64,000 bases of DNA from Sphingomonas immobilis (GTDB taxonomy: Bacteria > Pseudomonadota > Alphaproteobacteria > Sphingomonadales > Sphingomonadaceae), in contig NZ_JAUQSZ010000001.1 of NCBI RefSeq assembly GCF_030580995.1, positions 186,001-250,000 of the forward strand, in the 5' to 3' direction. Position 1 is the stretch's first letter; each line of letters begins with the position of its first letter. The notes beneath the pieces are model-generated. The model saw only the letters and a list, made by a program, of their open reading frames with translations, had not been told where the DNA came from and did not search any database. Below are positions 47,669 to 58,892 of this stretch, one piece after another. The position numbers and the translations under genes were made by a program.

Positions 47669-47778
47669 TGACCGGATTTGGTGCGACTCTTCTTTTTTAA
47701 TTGCGGTTTGAGTATCGGGCGCGGCCGCGACTGTAAACGCGGAAACGTCATGGGCGGGTTTACCCAAGTTAAGCTGGC

Positions 47779-49353
<1,575 letters not shown>

Positions 49354-49462
49354 GGGGCACTCGCGATGCGGGGAACGGGAAAGCGGCGTTCGTCCGATCG
49401 TTCATGTTGGCCTCCATTGGTTGCGCCGAAGATATGCGGCGGCCGGGCGGGGCGTGCAAGGG

Positions 49463-50005
49463 TTACGGGGCCGGTACTTCGCGCCATTCGCCCGGCGGCA
49501 GATCGTCGAGAGCCCAGTCGCCGATCCGCCAGCGCACCAGCCGCAGGGTGGGGTGGCCGATCGCGGCGGTCATGCGGCGCACCTGCCGGTTGCGCCCCTC
49601 GCGGATCGTCAGTTTCAGCCAGCAATCGGGCACGCTCTTGCGGAAGCGGACGGGCGGATCGCGCGGCCAGAGCTGCGGGTCTGCGATGCGCTCGACCTCG
49701 GCCGGGCGCGTCGGGCCGTCATTGAGCGTGACGCCCTTCCGCAGCCGGTCGAGGCTTTCCACCTGCGGATCGCCCTCGACCTGCACGAGATACGTCTTGG
49801 GCAGTTTGAAGCGCGGATCGGCGATGCGCGCCTGCAGGCGGCCGTCGTCGGTCAGCAGGAGCAGCCCCTCGCTGTCGCGGTCGAGCCGGCCGGCGGGGTA
49901 GACCCCCGGCACCGCGATGAAATCCGCCAGCGTCGCGCGCGGCGATCCGCCGTCGGTGAACTGGCAGAGCACGTCATAGGGTTTGTTGAACAGGATCAGG
50001 CGCAT
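49463..50005 (-). CDS. rluE: 23S rRNA pseudouridine synthase RluE-type
   Basis: A RsuA-family pseudouridine synthase of 180 residues without an S4 domain, as in RluE (23S position 2457). The catalytic Asp is in [15 protein letters not shown]. The start [16 protein letters not shown] and the [25 protein letters not shown] motif are diagnostic. ATG 50005 lies 2 nt after the stop of the upstream ABC-F gene. Confidence 0.93.
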   Translation of the reverse strand: MRLILFNKPYDVLCQFTDGGSPRATLADFIAVPGVYPAGRLDRDSEGLLLLTDDGRLQARIADPRFKLPKTYLVQVEGDPQVESLDRLRKGVTLNDGPTRPAEVERIADPQLWPRDPPVRFRKSVPDCWLKLTIREGRNRQVRRMTAAIGHPTLRLVRWRIGDWALDDLPPGEWREVPAP

Positions 50006-50007
50006 CG

Positions 50008-51873
50008 CTACGCCGCGATCGCCTCCAGCGATTCGCTGATCTCGAACCATACCGCCTCGGCCGTCTCCAGCTTTTTCGCCACTTGCGCCTGTTCCCGCGC
50101 GATCTGCGCCGGGTTCATCCGCGCGAGCCACGGTTCGGCCGCAGACGGATCGGCGATGGCGCGGTCGATCGCGTCGCGCTGGCGGGTGAGCTTGGCAACC
50201 AGCGCCTCGGCCTCGTGCGCGCGTTTGCGCAGGGCGTCGCTCTGGGCGCGGGCCTCGGCATCGGCGCTCTTTTCCTTGGCGACGGCCTTGGCCTTGGCGG
50301 CGGTTTCCTTGTCGTCGCCGGCGAGCACGAAGGCGATATAATCCTCCATGCTGCCGTTATATTCCTTCGCGGTGCCGCCATCGACCAGCACCAGCCGGTC
50401 GGCGGTGAGCTCGATCATGTGGCGGTCGTGGCTGACGATCACCACGGCGCCCTCATAGGCGTTGAGCGCCTGCACCAGCGCCTCGCGCGCATCGACGTCG
50501 AGGTGGTTGGTCGGCTCGTCGAGGATCAGCATGTGCGGAGCTTCGCGCGTGATGAGCGCGAGCGCGAGGCGCGCGCGCTCGCCGCCCGAGAGCTTGCCGA
50601 CCTTGGTCGTCGCCTTGTCGCCCGCGAAGCCGAAGCGGCCGAGCTGCCCGCGCACGGCGGCGGGCGTCTTGCCGGGCATCACGCGCATCATCGTCTCGAC
50701 GGGCGTGTCGTCGCCGTCGAGCTCCTCGACCTGATACTGGGTGAAATAGCCGACGCGCATCTTTCCCGACGCGGTCATGCCGCCGTCCATCGGCGCGAGC
50801 TGCGCCGCGAGCAGGCGCGCAAGCGTGGTCTTGCCGTTGCCGTTGCGCCCCAGCAGCGCCATCCGGTCGTCGGGATCGAGCCGCAGGTTGAGGCGCTGGA
50901 GGATCGGTTTTTCGCCGTAGCCGACCGTCGCCATATCGAGCGTGATGAGCGGCGGCTTGAGTTCGTCCGGGCTGGGGAATTCGAACGAGAGTGTCGGATC
51001 TTCGGACATCGCCGCGATCGGCTGCATCTTCGCCAGCATCTTCTGGCGCGACTGGGCCTGTTTCGCGGTGGAGGCGCGGGCGGAATTCTTGGCGATATAT
51101 TCCTGCAGCTTGGCGCGCTGGGCGTCCTGCGACGCCTTGGCGGCGGCGAGCTGTGCGGCACGTTCGGCCCGCTGACGTTCGAAGCTGTCGTAATTGCCGG
51201 TGTACATCGCTACGCGCCCGCCCTCGACGTGGAGGATCGTGTCGACGACGTTGTTGAGCAGATCGCGCTCGTGGCTGATGACGACCATCATATTGGGATA
51301 GGACTTCAGGAAATTCTCGAGCCACAGCGTCGCTTCGAGATCGAGGTGGTTCGAAGGCTCGTCGAGCAGCAGCAGATCGGGCTCGGAGAACAGCAAAGCG
51401 GCGAGCGCAACGCGCATCTTCCAGCCGCCCGAATAGCTGTCGAGCGGGCGGTTCTGCATGTCCTCGTCGAAGCCGAGGCCGACGAGGATGCCCGAGGCGC
51501 GGGCCGGCGCGGTATAGGCGTCGATCGCGCCGAGCCGCTCGTAAATCTCGCCGAGCCGGTCGGCATCCTCGCACGTCTCGGATTCGGTGAGCAACGCCGC
51601 GCGCTCGACGTCCGCCGCCAGCACGGTCTCGATCGGCGTGGCGGTGCCGTGCGGGGCCTCCTGCTGGAGGTAGCCGATGCGCGTCTTGCGCGGCATTTCG
51701 ATCTCGCCGTTGTCGGGATCGAGCGCGCCGATCATCACCTTCATCAGCGTCGACTTGCCCGCGCCGTTGCGGCCGATCAGGCCGACACGGCTCTTCGCCG
51801 GCAAGGTCGCCGAGGCGTTGTCGAGGATCGTGCGCCCGCCGAGGCGCACCGTGATGCCATTGATGTTGAGCAT
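50008..51873 (-). CDS. ABC-F family ATPase (Uup/EttA-like)
   Basis: A 621-residue protein with two cassettes: [10 protein letters not shown] (first) and [14 protein letters not shown] (second), each with [12 protein letters not shown] or SGGWKMR-type signatures and Walker [21 protein letters not shown]-terminal coiled coil ([43 protein letters not shown]) resembles YheS/Uup. It probably acts on ribosomes or on branched DNA; the family has no transport role. I chose ATG 51873, where the conserved domain begins. It is coupled to rluE. Confidence 0.92.
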   Translation of the reverse strand: MLNINGITVRLGGRTILDNASATLPAKSRVGLIGRNGAGKSTLMKVMIGALDPDNGEIEMPRKTRIGYLQQEAPHGTATPIETVLAADVERAALLTESETCEDADRLGEIYERLGAIDAYTAPARASGILVGLGFDEDMQNRPLDSYSGGWKMRVALAALLFSEPDLLLLDEPSNHLDLEATLWLENFLKSYPNMMVVISHERDLLNNVVDTILHVEGGRVAMYTGNYDSFERQRAERAAQLAAAKASQDAQRAKLQEYIAKNSARASTAKQAQSRQKMLAKMQPIAAMSEDPTLSFEFPSPDELKPPLITLDMATVGYGEKPILQRLNLRLDPDDRMALLGRNGNGKTTLARLLAAQLAPMDGGMTASGKMRVGYFTQYQVEELDGDDTPVETMMRVMPGKTPAAVRGQLGRFGFAGDKATTKVGKLSGGERARLALALITREAPHMLILDEPTNHLDVDAREALVQALNAYEGAVVIVSHDRHMIELTADRLVLVDGGTAKEYNGSMEDYIAFVLAGDDKETAAKAKAVAKEKSADAEARAQSDALRKRAHEAEALVAKLTRQRDAIDRAIADPSAAEPWLARMNPAQIAREQAQVAKKLETAEAVWFEISESLEAIAA

Positions 51874-52015
51874 GATGCGGGCGCGCTTATCATGCGGTGC
51901 AGCATTCGTCACCTCCGCTCGAAAAACAGCGGAACAAATCGCGACTCGCGCTCGTTGAATCGTTGCCTGTCGGCGACGAGCCGAATTGTCCCCGGCGGCA
52001 GAAAGGGGAGCATTC

Positions 52016-52162
52016 ATGAACGCGTCCATTCATTTCAGGGCGGATCACGAACTGGTCGCTCGCGTGATTGCGGAGAAGCTGCGGCGGCGCACAGACCGTG
52101 CGCGTATCGAGGACGGTTTCCGCGTCGATCCGCCGCGTGGTGAGGGCCGCCGCGCCAACTAG
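52016..52162 (+). CDS. Small basic hypothetical protein, 48 residues
   Basis: ATG 52016 with GGGGAG 6 nt upstream opens a 48-residue frame (MNASIHFRADHELVARVIAE, then KLRRRTDRARIEDGFRVDPP, ending RGEGRRAN). It is charged, predicted helical in the first half, and has no signal. I do not recognise a family. It is divergent from the ABC-F gene and its stop overlaps that of the kinase gene by 2 nt. The good ribosome-binding site and position support a real gene. Confidence 0.5.
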   Translation: MNASIHFRADHELVARVIAEKLRRRTDRARIEDGFRVDPPRGEGRRAN

Positions 52163-53508
52163 CGCGGCAGCGTTATCACCGCCTCCAGCCCGCCGCCGTC
52201 GCGGTTGGCGAGGGTCACGTCGCCGCCCGCCTCGCGCACGATCGCGCGGGTGAGGGCGAGGCCGAGGCCGATGCCCCCGGTCTCCTTGTTGCGCGAGCTT
52301 TCCAGCCGGGTGAACGCCTCGAACACGTCGTTCAGCCGGTCCTCCGGAATGCCGGGGCCGCGGTCGCAGACCATGATCTGCACCTCGCGCGGTGCCTCGA
52401 CCAGCTTCACCTCGACCTCGCTGCCGTATTTCAGCGCATTCTCGATCAGGTTGCGGAGAGCCCGGCGCATCAGCGAGGGGCGCAGGCGCATCCTCAGCCG
52501 CGCCGATTCCTCGCACGCGACTTCCGCGCCGAGATCGAGGAAATCGTCGACCACCGCCTCGACCAAAGCAGCCAGATCGACCTCGGTTAGCGGTTCGCTC
52601 GGCCGGCCCAAGCGCGCGAGCGAAAGGATGTCGTCGAGCGTGCGGTTCATCTCGTCGATCGTGTCGGCCATCTTGTTGCGATCGTCGTCGTCATCGACCG
52701 ATTCGATGCGGACGCGCAGCGCCGCGAGCGGCGTGCGCAGGTCATGGCCGATCGCGCCGAGCATCCGGTCCTTTTCGTCGAGCATCGCCGTGACGCGCAA
52801 GGCGAGCGCGTTGAAGGCGGAGATCACGTCGCGCACGTCCTGCGGGCCGGCTTCCTCGACCGGAACGACTGCCTCGCCCGGCCGGAAGTCGCGCGTGGCG
52901 GCGGCGAGGGTACGCAGCGGTTTGGCGATGCGCCGGGCCGCCCAGGCGACGGGGATCAGCACGATCACCCACAGCACGATCGTCTGCCAGAGCAAGCGCC
53001 AGACGAGATACGCCTCCGCGCGGGGCCACGGTGCGCGCAGGACGTACCAGCCCTGACCCGGCTGCTCGACGGCGATGATCAATTCGCCCCCGCTGCGCGC
53101 CGCGCGGTCGGCGAAGCGTTGGCCCATGCGGCGAAAGCGGCGGTCGCCGGGGCCGAAATCGCGCACTTCGGTCTCGATCTTGCCCGCGTCGAGCCCGGCT
53201 TCGTGGAGTTCGCTGCGCAGGCCGGTTTCGATATCGCTGCGATGCTCGCCCGCCGGATTGACCGGGGAGGCGGGCAGCAGTTGTACGCGGCCACGCCCGT
53301 TGTCGCGGTCCGAGGGCAGGATGCGGCCGGTCTTCGCGCGTTCCACCGCATCGACGATGCGCGCGACGGCTGGGCCGGTCGCCTGATCGTAACGCGCCTG
53401 ACGCCGGTCCTGTAAAAAGGTCGCGAAGTTGATCGCCTGCGCGACGAACAGCGCCAGCGCGACGAGCAGCACCATCTGCCCGGAGAGATTGCGCGGCCAG
53501 AATCTCAT
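52159..53508 (-). CDS. EnvZ-type sensor histidine kinase
   Basis: A 449-residue membrane kinase. An N-terminal membrane segment (MVLLVALALFVAQAINFATFL) and a ~125-residue periplasmic domain lead to a second segment (LLWQTIVLWVIVLIPVAWAARRI). HAMP, HisKA with the phospho-acceptor His near residue 255 (AIGHDLRTPLAALRV), and HATPase with DRGPGIPEDRL and GIGLGLALTRAI follow. It is downstream of its response regulator with 46 nt between, including a family C hairpin. Confidence 0.94.
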   Translation of the reverse strand: MRFWPRNLSGQMVLLVALALFVAQAINFATFLQDRRQARYDQATGPAVARIVDAVERAKTGRILPSDRDNGRGRVQLLPASPVNPAGEHRSDIETGLRSELHEAGLDAGKIETEVRDFGPGDRRFRRMGQRFADRAARSGGELIIAVEQPGQGWYVLRAPWPRAEAYLVWRLLWQTIVLWVIVLIPVAWAARRIAKPLRTLAAATRDFRPGEAVVPVEEAGPQDVRDVISAFNALALRVTAMLDEKDRMLGAIGHDLRTPLAALRVRIESVDDDDDRNKMADTIDEMNRTLDDILSLARLGRPSEPLTEVDLAALVEAVVDDFLDLGAEVACEESARLRMRLRPSLMRRALRNLIENALKYGSEVEVKLVEAPREVQIMVCDRGPGIPEDRLNDVFEAFTRLESSRNKETGGIGLGLALTRAIVREAGGDVTLANRDGGGLEAVITLPR

Positions 53509-53511
53509 GCT

Positions 53512-53533
53512 CCCCTCCCCTTCAGGGGAGGGG
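53512..53533. repeat. Family C hairpin inside the two-component operon
   Basis: A perfect 9-bp stem CCCCTCCCC / GGGGAGGGG with a TTCA loop, identical to the core of the atpD-atpC repeat. It sits between the response-regulator stop (53555) and the kinase ATG (53508), and could hold down kinase expression relative to the regulator. Confidence 0.85.
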
Positions 53534-53554
53534 CTATAAGAGAAAGGTCAGGCC

Positions 53555-54274
53555 TCAAAGCCGCGTCACTTCGGCCGCGAGCGTGTAGCCGCCGCCCCAC
53601 ACCGTCTTGATGAGTTCGGGGTTCTTGGGATCGGTCTCGATCTTGCGGCGCAGGCGGCTGACCTGGTTGTCGATCGCGCGGTCGAAGGCGGCGGCCTCGC
53701 GGCCCTGCGTGAGATCGAGCAACTGGTCGCGCGTGAGCACCTGGCGCGGGCGCGTCACCAGCGCGTGGAGGAGGTTGTATTCGCCGGTCGACAGCGGCAC
53801 CGACACGCCCTCGCGGTCGACCAGCGCGCGTTCGCCCGATTTCAGCACCCAGCCGGCGAAGGCGAACGATCCGCTGGCGGGCGCATGCTGGCGCGCGCCG
53901 CCCGCCGCCGCGCGGCGCAGGATCACCTTTGCGCGCGCCGCGAGTTCGCGCGGGGAGAAGGGTTTCACGACATAATCGTCCGCGCCGATCTCGAGCCCGA
54001 CGATGCGGTCGGTCTCCTCGGTCTTGGCAGTGAGCAGGATGACGGGAATCTCGCCCGTGCCGCGGATGTGGCGGCACAGGCTCAGCCCATCCTCGCCGGG
54101 CATCATGATGTCGAGGATGACGAGATCGATCGCATAGGCCGCCAGCCGCATCCGCGCGCCCTCGGCATCGCCCGCCTGCGTCACACGGAAGCCCTGCTTG
54201 GTCAGGAACTGCGCGAGCGGTTCGCGAATCGAGCGCTCGTCGTCGACCAGCAGGATGTGCGGAGTGTCGCCCAT
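53555..54274 (-). CDS. OmpR-type response regulator
   Basis: A 239-residue regulator. The receiver domain has acidic pocket DD at 11-12, phospho-Asp55 (VILDIMMPGEDG) and Lys in YVVKPFSPRE. The winged-helix DNA-binding domain (STGEYNLLHALVTRPRQVLTRDQLLDL...AIDNQVSRLRRKIETDPKNPELIKTVWGGGY) is complete. I chose ATG 54274, with AAGAAAC just upstream; an in-frame ATG at 54292 is an alternative. It is co-transcribed with the kinase. Confidence 0.94.
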   Translation of the reverse strand: MGDTPHILLVDDERSIREPLAQFLTKQGFRVTQAGDAEGARMRLAAYAIDLVILDIMMPGEDGLSLCRHIRGTGEIPVILLTAKTEETDRIVGLEIGADDYVVKPFSPRELAARAKVILRRAAAGGARQHAPASGSFAFAGWVLKSGERALVDREGVSVPLSTGEYNLLHALVTRPRQVLTRDQLLDLTQGREAAAFDRAIDNQVSRLRRKIETDPKNPELIKTVWGGGYTLAAEVTRL

Positions 54275-54377
54275 GGTTTCTTGGCTTAGCATGGCAGCGC
54301 CAATCGCAGAAAGTGGCGGGAAAAATGCCGGGCGGGCGAGAGGGGGGGTGCCCGCCCGGCGACCGGACCAGAGGGGA

Positions 54378-55091
54378 TTACTGGCCGGCGTCCTGTTGCG
54401 GCGCTGCGGGAGCGCCGGGAACTGGTGGTGGCGGCGGAGGCGCAATGTCGCCCCGGCCGTGCATCTTCATGCGCCCCCGTAGCGCATCCATCTCCGCCTT
54501 GTCGATGTAGCCGTCATGGTTCGTGTCCAGCTTATTGAACCGTTTGTCGGCATTTGCGCGCATTTCGTCGCGGCTGATACGATTGTCGCCGTTCGTGTCG
54601 AGCTTTGCGAGGAAATTGCCGTGATGACCGCGATGGCCGCCTATGTCTCCCGGCGGGGGCGGCGGCGGGCCGTCCTCACCGGGGCCGCCGCCCGCGCCGC
54701 GACCGCCACGACCACCGAAGTGACCGCGCATCGCCTGCATCTCGGTGTCGGAGAGCTTGCCGTCATGATTGGTGTCCAGCTTGTCGAAGCGATCGTTCGA
54801 GAGCTTCAGAAAGGCGGCTTTCGTCACCGTGCCGTCGGGGCCGGCGGCGGCGGAGAGCATGCGGCCTCCACGGCCCTGCATCTCGTCGGCGGAAATCTTC
54901 CCGTCCCTGTTGACGTCGAGAGCGGCGAAGCGCGCCTCGGCGCGAGCGGTGAACTCGGCGCGCGAGATGAAGCCGTCGCCGTCCGTATCGCCACGCGCCG
55001 CGTTGCCGGCATATTGCGCCAGCAGCGCGGTGCCGGTCAGCCCGGAGACGGCGGCGCCGGCGAGCGCGGCGGCGAGCAGAATTTTCCTCAT
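54378..55091 (-). CDS. Exported five-EF-hand calcium-binding protein
   Basis: A 237-residue protein with a signal peptide (ILLAAALAGAAVSGLTGTALLA). Five EF-hand loops occur at about 35-46, 59-70, 106-117, 165-176 and 189-200 (DTDGDGFISRAE, DVNRDGKISADE, DTNHDGKLSDTE, DTNGDNRISRDE, DTNHDGYIDKAE). A Gly/Arg/Pro-rich linker separates loops 3 and 4, and a Pro-rich tail ends the protein. Loop 4 has Asn in place of the usual Gly6. It lies 103 nt upstream of the response regulator on the same strand. Confidence 0.9.
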   Translation of the reverse strand: MRKILLAAALAGAAVSGLTGTALLAQYAGNAARGDTDGDGFISRAEFTARAEARFAALDVNRDGKISADEMQGRGGRMLSAAAGPDGTVTKAAFLKLSNDRFDKLDTNHDGKLSDTEMQAMRGHFGGRGGRGAGGGPGEDGPPPPPPGDIGGHRGHHGNFLAKLDTNGDNRISRDEMRANADKRFNKLDTNHDGYIDKAEMDALRGRMKMHGRGDIAPPPPPPVPGAPAAPQQDAGQ

Positions 55092-55220
55092 TGCATCAAC
55101 ATCCTCGTGGAAACACCCGGCCTTTTCCGGGATCGTCCACGCTGAAGTAGAAGGTAGCTGTCGCCGGGCTTTGTCAGCAATCCGCGAAAGTGTCGCAACT
55201 TGTCGCAGGCCGGTTCAATT

Positions 55221-55238
55221 CTCCCCCGCAAGGGGGAG
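55221..55238. repeat. Short family C hairpin
   Basis: CTCCCCC-GCAA-GGGGGAG, a 7-bp stem, lies 10 nt past the GST stop on the minus strand, in the space before the EF-hand gene. Without a T-run it is at best a weak terminator for the GST gene. Confidence 0.7.
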
Positions 55239-55247
55239 GATTATCGG

Positions 55248-55946
55248 TTACGCCGCCGTCTTGCTCGTCTGCCCGAACAGGATCTTGCGTTCCTCGTCGG
55301 TCATCGGCGGGCGCACCGCCTGGATCTCGGAGCCCTTGGCGTAGGCGATGATCGTCGCCGGGCGCGCCTTGATCTTCTCGAACCAGCGCTTCACGTTGGG
55401 GAAATCGTCGAGATTCTGGCCCTGGTTCTCATGCGGCACGATCCACGGATAGGCGGCCATGTCGGCGATCGAATAGTCGCCCGTCAGGAAGGCGCGGTCC
55501 TCGAGCTGCTTGTCGAGTACGCCGTACAAGCGGTTGGTTTCGTTGACGTAGCGTTTGATGGCGTAGTCGATCTTCTCTGGCGCATAGTGGCTGAAGTGAT
55601 GGTTCTGCCCGGCCATCGGCCCGAGCCCGCCCATCTGCCACATCAGCCACTGGATCGTCGCAGTGCGCCCGCGCAGGTCGCGCGGCAGGAACTTCCCGTG
55701 CTTCTCGGCGAGGTAAAGCAGGATCGCGCCCGATTCGAACACCGAAACGGGATCGCCGCGATCGACCGGGTTGTGATCGACGATGGCGGGCATCCGGTTG
55801 TTCGGCGCGATGGCGAGGAAATCGGGCTTGAACTGATCGCCCGCGCCGATGTTGACCGGCTTGATCTCGTAATCGACCCCGGCCTCTTCCAGAAACAGCG
55901 TGATCTTGTGGCCGTTCGGCGTGGGCCAGTAGAAGAGGTCGATCAT
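55248..55946 (-). CDS. Glutathione S-transferase, YghU/YfcG-like
   Basis: A 232-residue GST. The N-terminus MIDLFYWPTPNGHKITLFLEEAGVDYEIKPVNIG and NNRMPAIVDHNP...VSVFESGAILLYLAEKHGKFLP match the Nu-class (YfcG/YghU) GSTs, which are glutathione-dependent disulfide-bond reductases. It starts 28 nt after the MFS gene on the same strand. Confidence 0.93.
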   Translation of the reverse strand: MIDLFYWPTPNGHKITLFLEEAGVDYEIKPVNIGAGDQFKPDFLAIAPNNRMPAIVDHNPVDRGDPVSVFESGAILLYLAEKHGKFLPRDLRGRTATIQWLMWQMGGLGPMAGQNHHFSHYAPEKIDYAIKRYVNETNRLYGVLDKQLEDRAFLTGDYSIADMAAYPWIVPHENQGQNLDDFPNVKRWFEKIKARPATIIAYAKGSEIQAVRPPMTDEERKILFGQTSKTAA

Positions 55947-55974
55947 CTCATGCGCTCCGTAGGTTCCGGTCGCG

Positions 55975-57216
55975 TCACAGATGGGGCGGGGGCTCGCCTC
56001 CGGCAACCGTCGCGCGGGCGCGCAGCGGACGGATCACGCCGACAAAGACTATTCCCAGCGAGAGCAACGCTATCGCCGCCGACAGCAGGAAGGCCGCGCC
56101 GGGCACGCCGTGCTCGGTGCCGCTGGCGAGCACCTGCGTCATCATCAGCGGGCCGATGACGGCGGCGGCGCTGCCCACGCTCGACATGCCGCCCTGCAGC
56201 GATCCCTGGTTGGACGCATCGACCATCCGCGACAGCACCGCATTGAGCGAGGGGAAAACGACGCCCATCATCGTCCCGACCGCGAGCAGCGGAAAGACCA
56301 TCCACGGCGCGGTGATGAAATTGAAGGCGATGAACACCGCCGTCGCCGCCACCATGCCGATCACGAGTGTGCGCTCCTCGCCGAAGCGCGCGATCAGGCG
56401 GCCGGTCAGCAATGTCTGCGTGAGTGCCATCATCACGCCCGTCGCCGCCAGCGACCAGCCGACCTCGCGCGCGCTCCAGCCCCAGCGCGCCTCGCACCAG
56501 AAGGCCCAGGTCGAGGGATAGACCATCTGGCAGATCTGCCAGAAGAAAGCCGTGACGATCAGCGGCAGCGCACCGCCGGCGTTGAACAGCGGGATGAACG
56601 CACCGAAGGCATTGGCGCGCTTCCACTCGAAATCGCGCTGGTCCTCGGGTTTCAACGTCTCGGGCATGACGAAGCCGATCCAGATGGCGTTGATCAGCGC
56701 GAGGCCGCCCGCGACGAGGAACGGCGCGCGCGGGCCGAACACCGACAGCAGCCCGCCGATCGCGGGGCCGATGATGAAGCCGACGCCGAACGCCGCGCCC
56801 ATCAGCCCGAAGGCGGCACCGCGCTTCTCCGGCGGGGTCACGTCGGCGATGACGGCGTTGGCGGGCCCGTAGACCGCGCCCGCCACTCCGGCGATCACGC
56901 GCCCGAGGAACAGCCAGCCGATCGTCGGCGCGAACGCCATCAGCGCATAATCGATGGCGAAGGCGAGCATCGCCAGCAGCAGCACCGGCCGCCGCCCGAA
57001 ATGATCGCCGAGGCTGCCGATAACCGGCCCGGCGAAGAATTGCGCGACCGAGAAGGCGATCAGCAAGGCGCCGCCGGTGCGCGCGGCATCGGCCAGCGTG
57101 TTGTGCGCGAGGTGCATGATCAGCGAGGGCAGCACCGGCAGGACGATGCCGAACCCGATCGTGTCGATCAGCACGGCCGACAACACGATCGGCACCGCAC
57201 GATGTTCGAACCGCAT
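55975..57216 (-). CDS. MFS transporter of the TCR/Tet drug-efflux type
   Basis: A 413-residue protein with twelve predicted membrane segments. MFS motif A is present as GDHFGRRPVLLLAM after helix 2, and the motif C-like GAVYGPANAVIADVTPPEKRG region is typical of TetA-like proton antiporters. The exact substrate cannot be set from sequence. It lies 49 nt after the TSUP gene on the same strand. Confidence 0.9.
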   Translation of the reverse strand: MRFEHRAVPIVLSAVLIDTIGFGIVLPVLPSLIMHLAHNTLADAARTGGALLIAFSVAQFFAGPVIGSLGDHFGRRPVLLLAMLAFAIDYALMAFAPTIGWLFLGRVIAGVAGAVYGPANAVIADVTPPEKRGAAFGLMGAAFGVGFIIGPAIGGLLSVFGPRAPFLVAGGLALINAIWIGFVMPETLKPEDQRDFEWKRANAFGAFIPLFNAGGALPLIVTAFFWQICQMVYPSTWAFWCEARWGWSAREVGWSLAATGVMMALTQTLLTGRLIARFGEERTLVIGMVAATAVFIAFNFITAPWMVFPLLAVGTMMGVVFPSLNAVLSRMVDASNQGSLQGGMSSVGSAAAVIGPLMMTQVLASGTEHGVPGAAFLLSAAIALLSLGIVFVGVIRPLRARATVAGGEPPPHL

Positions 57217-57265
57217 TACCCGCCGCTCCCCTTACAGCGGGGCCGCGCTATCACGCGCGGCGCGC

Positions 57266-58051
57266 TTAGAACAGCAGCTTGACGCCGACCAGCACGAGCG
57301 TGATCGCAAGCATCGTGCGCAGCGCGACATCGGGCACGCGCGCCGACAGCAGGCTGCCGGCGATGATGCCGGGGATCGACCCGATCAGCAGCGAGGCGAG
57401 CAGGCCGAGATCGACCGCGCCGAGGAACCAGTGCCCCATGCCCGCGATCAGCGTCAGCGGGACGGCATGGGCGATGTCCGATCCCACCAGCCGGTTGGTC
57501 GGCAGGCGCGGGTAGAGCGCGAGCAGCGCCGTCATCCCGATCGCGCCTGCGCCGACCGAAGTGAGCGAGACAAGGATGCCGAGCACCGCGCCGAGCACGA
57601 CGGTGAGGGCGGCGATGCGGCGGTTCGGCAGATCGTCCGTCGCCCCCGAGAGGCGCGCGAGGATGACGCCGCGGAACAGCATCGCGATCGCGGTCAAAAT
57701 CAGCGTGACACCGAGGATGATGGTAATGGCGTGCGTCGTGCCCTCGTAATGCTTGCCGGCGTAGTTGAGCGCGATCAGCGTCAGGATCGTCGCGGGCACG
57801 CTGCCGGTGGCGAGGCGGCGCACCACCGCCCAATCGACGGTACGGTTGAAGCCGTGGACGCCCGTGCCGACCGCCTTCGTCGCCGAGGCGTAGAGCAGAT
57901 CGGTGCCCACCGCCGTGACGGGGTGGAAGCCGAAGGCGAGTACCAGCAGCGGTGTCATCAGCGATCCCCCGCCGACGCCCGTCAGCCCAACCAGAATTCC
58001 GACCGCGAGCCCGGCGAGCGAATAGAGCGGGTTGATGGCGGAGAAGATCAT
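57266..58051 (-). CDS. TSUP family (TauE/SafE) transporter
   Basis: A 261-residue membrane protein with about eight segments and the two internally repeated TSUP motifs: VGILVGLTGVGGGSLMTPLLVLAFGFHP near the start and LGILVSLTSVGAGAIGMTALLALYPRLP in the second half. Family members export sulfite, sulfoacetate or related anions. It lies in a co-directional run with the MFS and GST genes. Confidence 0.92.
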   Translation of the reverse strand: MIFSAINPLYSLAGLAVGILVGLTGVGGGSLMTPLLVLAFGFHPVTAVGTDLLYASATKAVGTGVHGFNRTVDWAVVRRLATGSVPATILTLIALNYAGKHYEGTTHAITIILGVTLILTAIAMLFRGVILARLSGATDDLPNRRIAALTVVLGAVLGILVSLTSVGAGAIGMTALLALYPRLPTNRLVGSDIAHAVPLTLIAGMGHWFLGAVDLGLLASLLIGSIPGIIAGSLLSARVPDVALRTMLAITLVLVGVKLLF

Positions 58052-58151
58052 GCAGATTCCGGCGAGAGGCAGTCACGCCCCATGCACCGCCGCAAGGGGT
58101 GGGGACAACAAACGGAAGCTTGGGGGCTGCAATGATGCGGTATGGCGCGGC

Positions 58152-58892
58152 TCAGCTCGCGGGCCCGCTAGCGACGCGCCGCAGCGCCTGGTCGAAGCCG
58201 GTGCAGAAGTCGAAGATATCCGCGGACGCATTCGCGCTCGCCAGCTTGTTGCAGCGCAGGCTGTAGGCGACGGCAGCCGCCCGGCCGGAGCGTCGCACCA
58301 ACTGTTCGAAATGCTGTTCGCCAAGCAGGATCTGCTCGCTCGATCGCGACGGGACGGCAGGCTTCGTCATGGCTGCAATACGCTCAAGCTCGGAGGCGAT
58401 CGCGGTCGGGGTGGCGGCCGGCGCGGCGTCCACGAGGTCGGCCGACGCGCGTGCCGGGCGAAGCGGCGGGGCGGGGCGTTGGCTGGCGATGCTCTGCTGG
58501 CTGTCGTCGAACCATTGGATGGCGAACACGGTCGCACCTGCGGTCAGGAGCAGCGCGGCGGTGAACGCTATGTCCGCGACCCGGCGTCGCAGGCTGCGGC
58601 GTGGCGGCGCTGCGGCGGTGCCGCTGAGCGCGGCGGGCGCGGCGTCGGTGCGGAGCTCGATCAGCGCGATGCCGGCGGGCCCCGAGCGAGAGGAGCGGCC
58701 GCGATCGAAGGCGGCACGGCGCGCGGGGTCTCCGAGGATGGCATAGGCCTGGTTGATCTCGGTCGCGCGCTGATACGATGCCGGATCGTCGGTGAGATCG
58801 GGGTGATGTTTCGCGATGAGCGCCTTCCACGCCGCGCGGATCACGACGCCGTCGGCGTCCTGCGCCAGTCCCAGCACGGCATAGGGGTTCAT
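58152..58892 (-). CDS. J-domain protein with a single membrane segment
   Basis: A 246-residue protein. The N-terminal J domain (MNPYAVLGLAQDADGVVIRAAWKALIAKHHPDLTDD) has the HPD motif needed to stimulate DnaK. A basic linker is followed by one membrane segment (VADIAFTAALLLTAGATVFAIQWF) and a ~120-residue exoplasmic tail. It probably recruits DnaK to the inner membrane. The start is ATG 58892. Confidence 0.9.
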   Translation of the reverse strand: MNPYAVLGLAQDADGVVIRAAWKALIAKHHPDLTDDPASYQRATEINQAYAILGDPARRAAFDRGRSSRSGPAGIALIELRTDAAPAALSGTAAAPPRRSLRRRVADIAFTAALLLTAGATVFAIQWFDDSQQSIASQRPAPPLRPARASADLVDAAPAATPTAIASELERIAAMTKPAVPSRSSEQILLGEQHFEQLVRRSGRAAAVAYSLRCNKLASANASADIFDFCTGFDQALRRVASGPAS

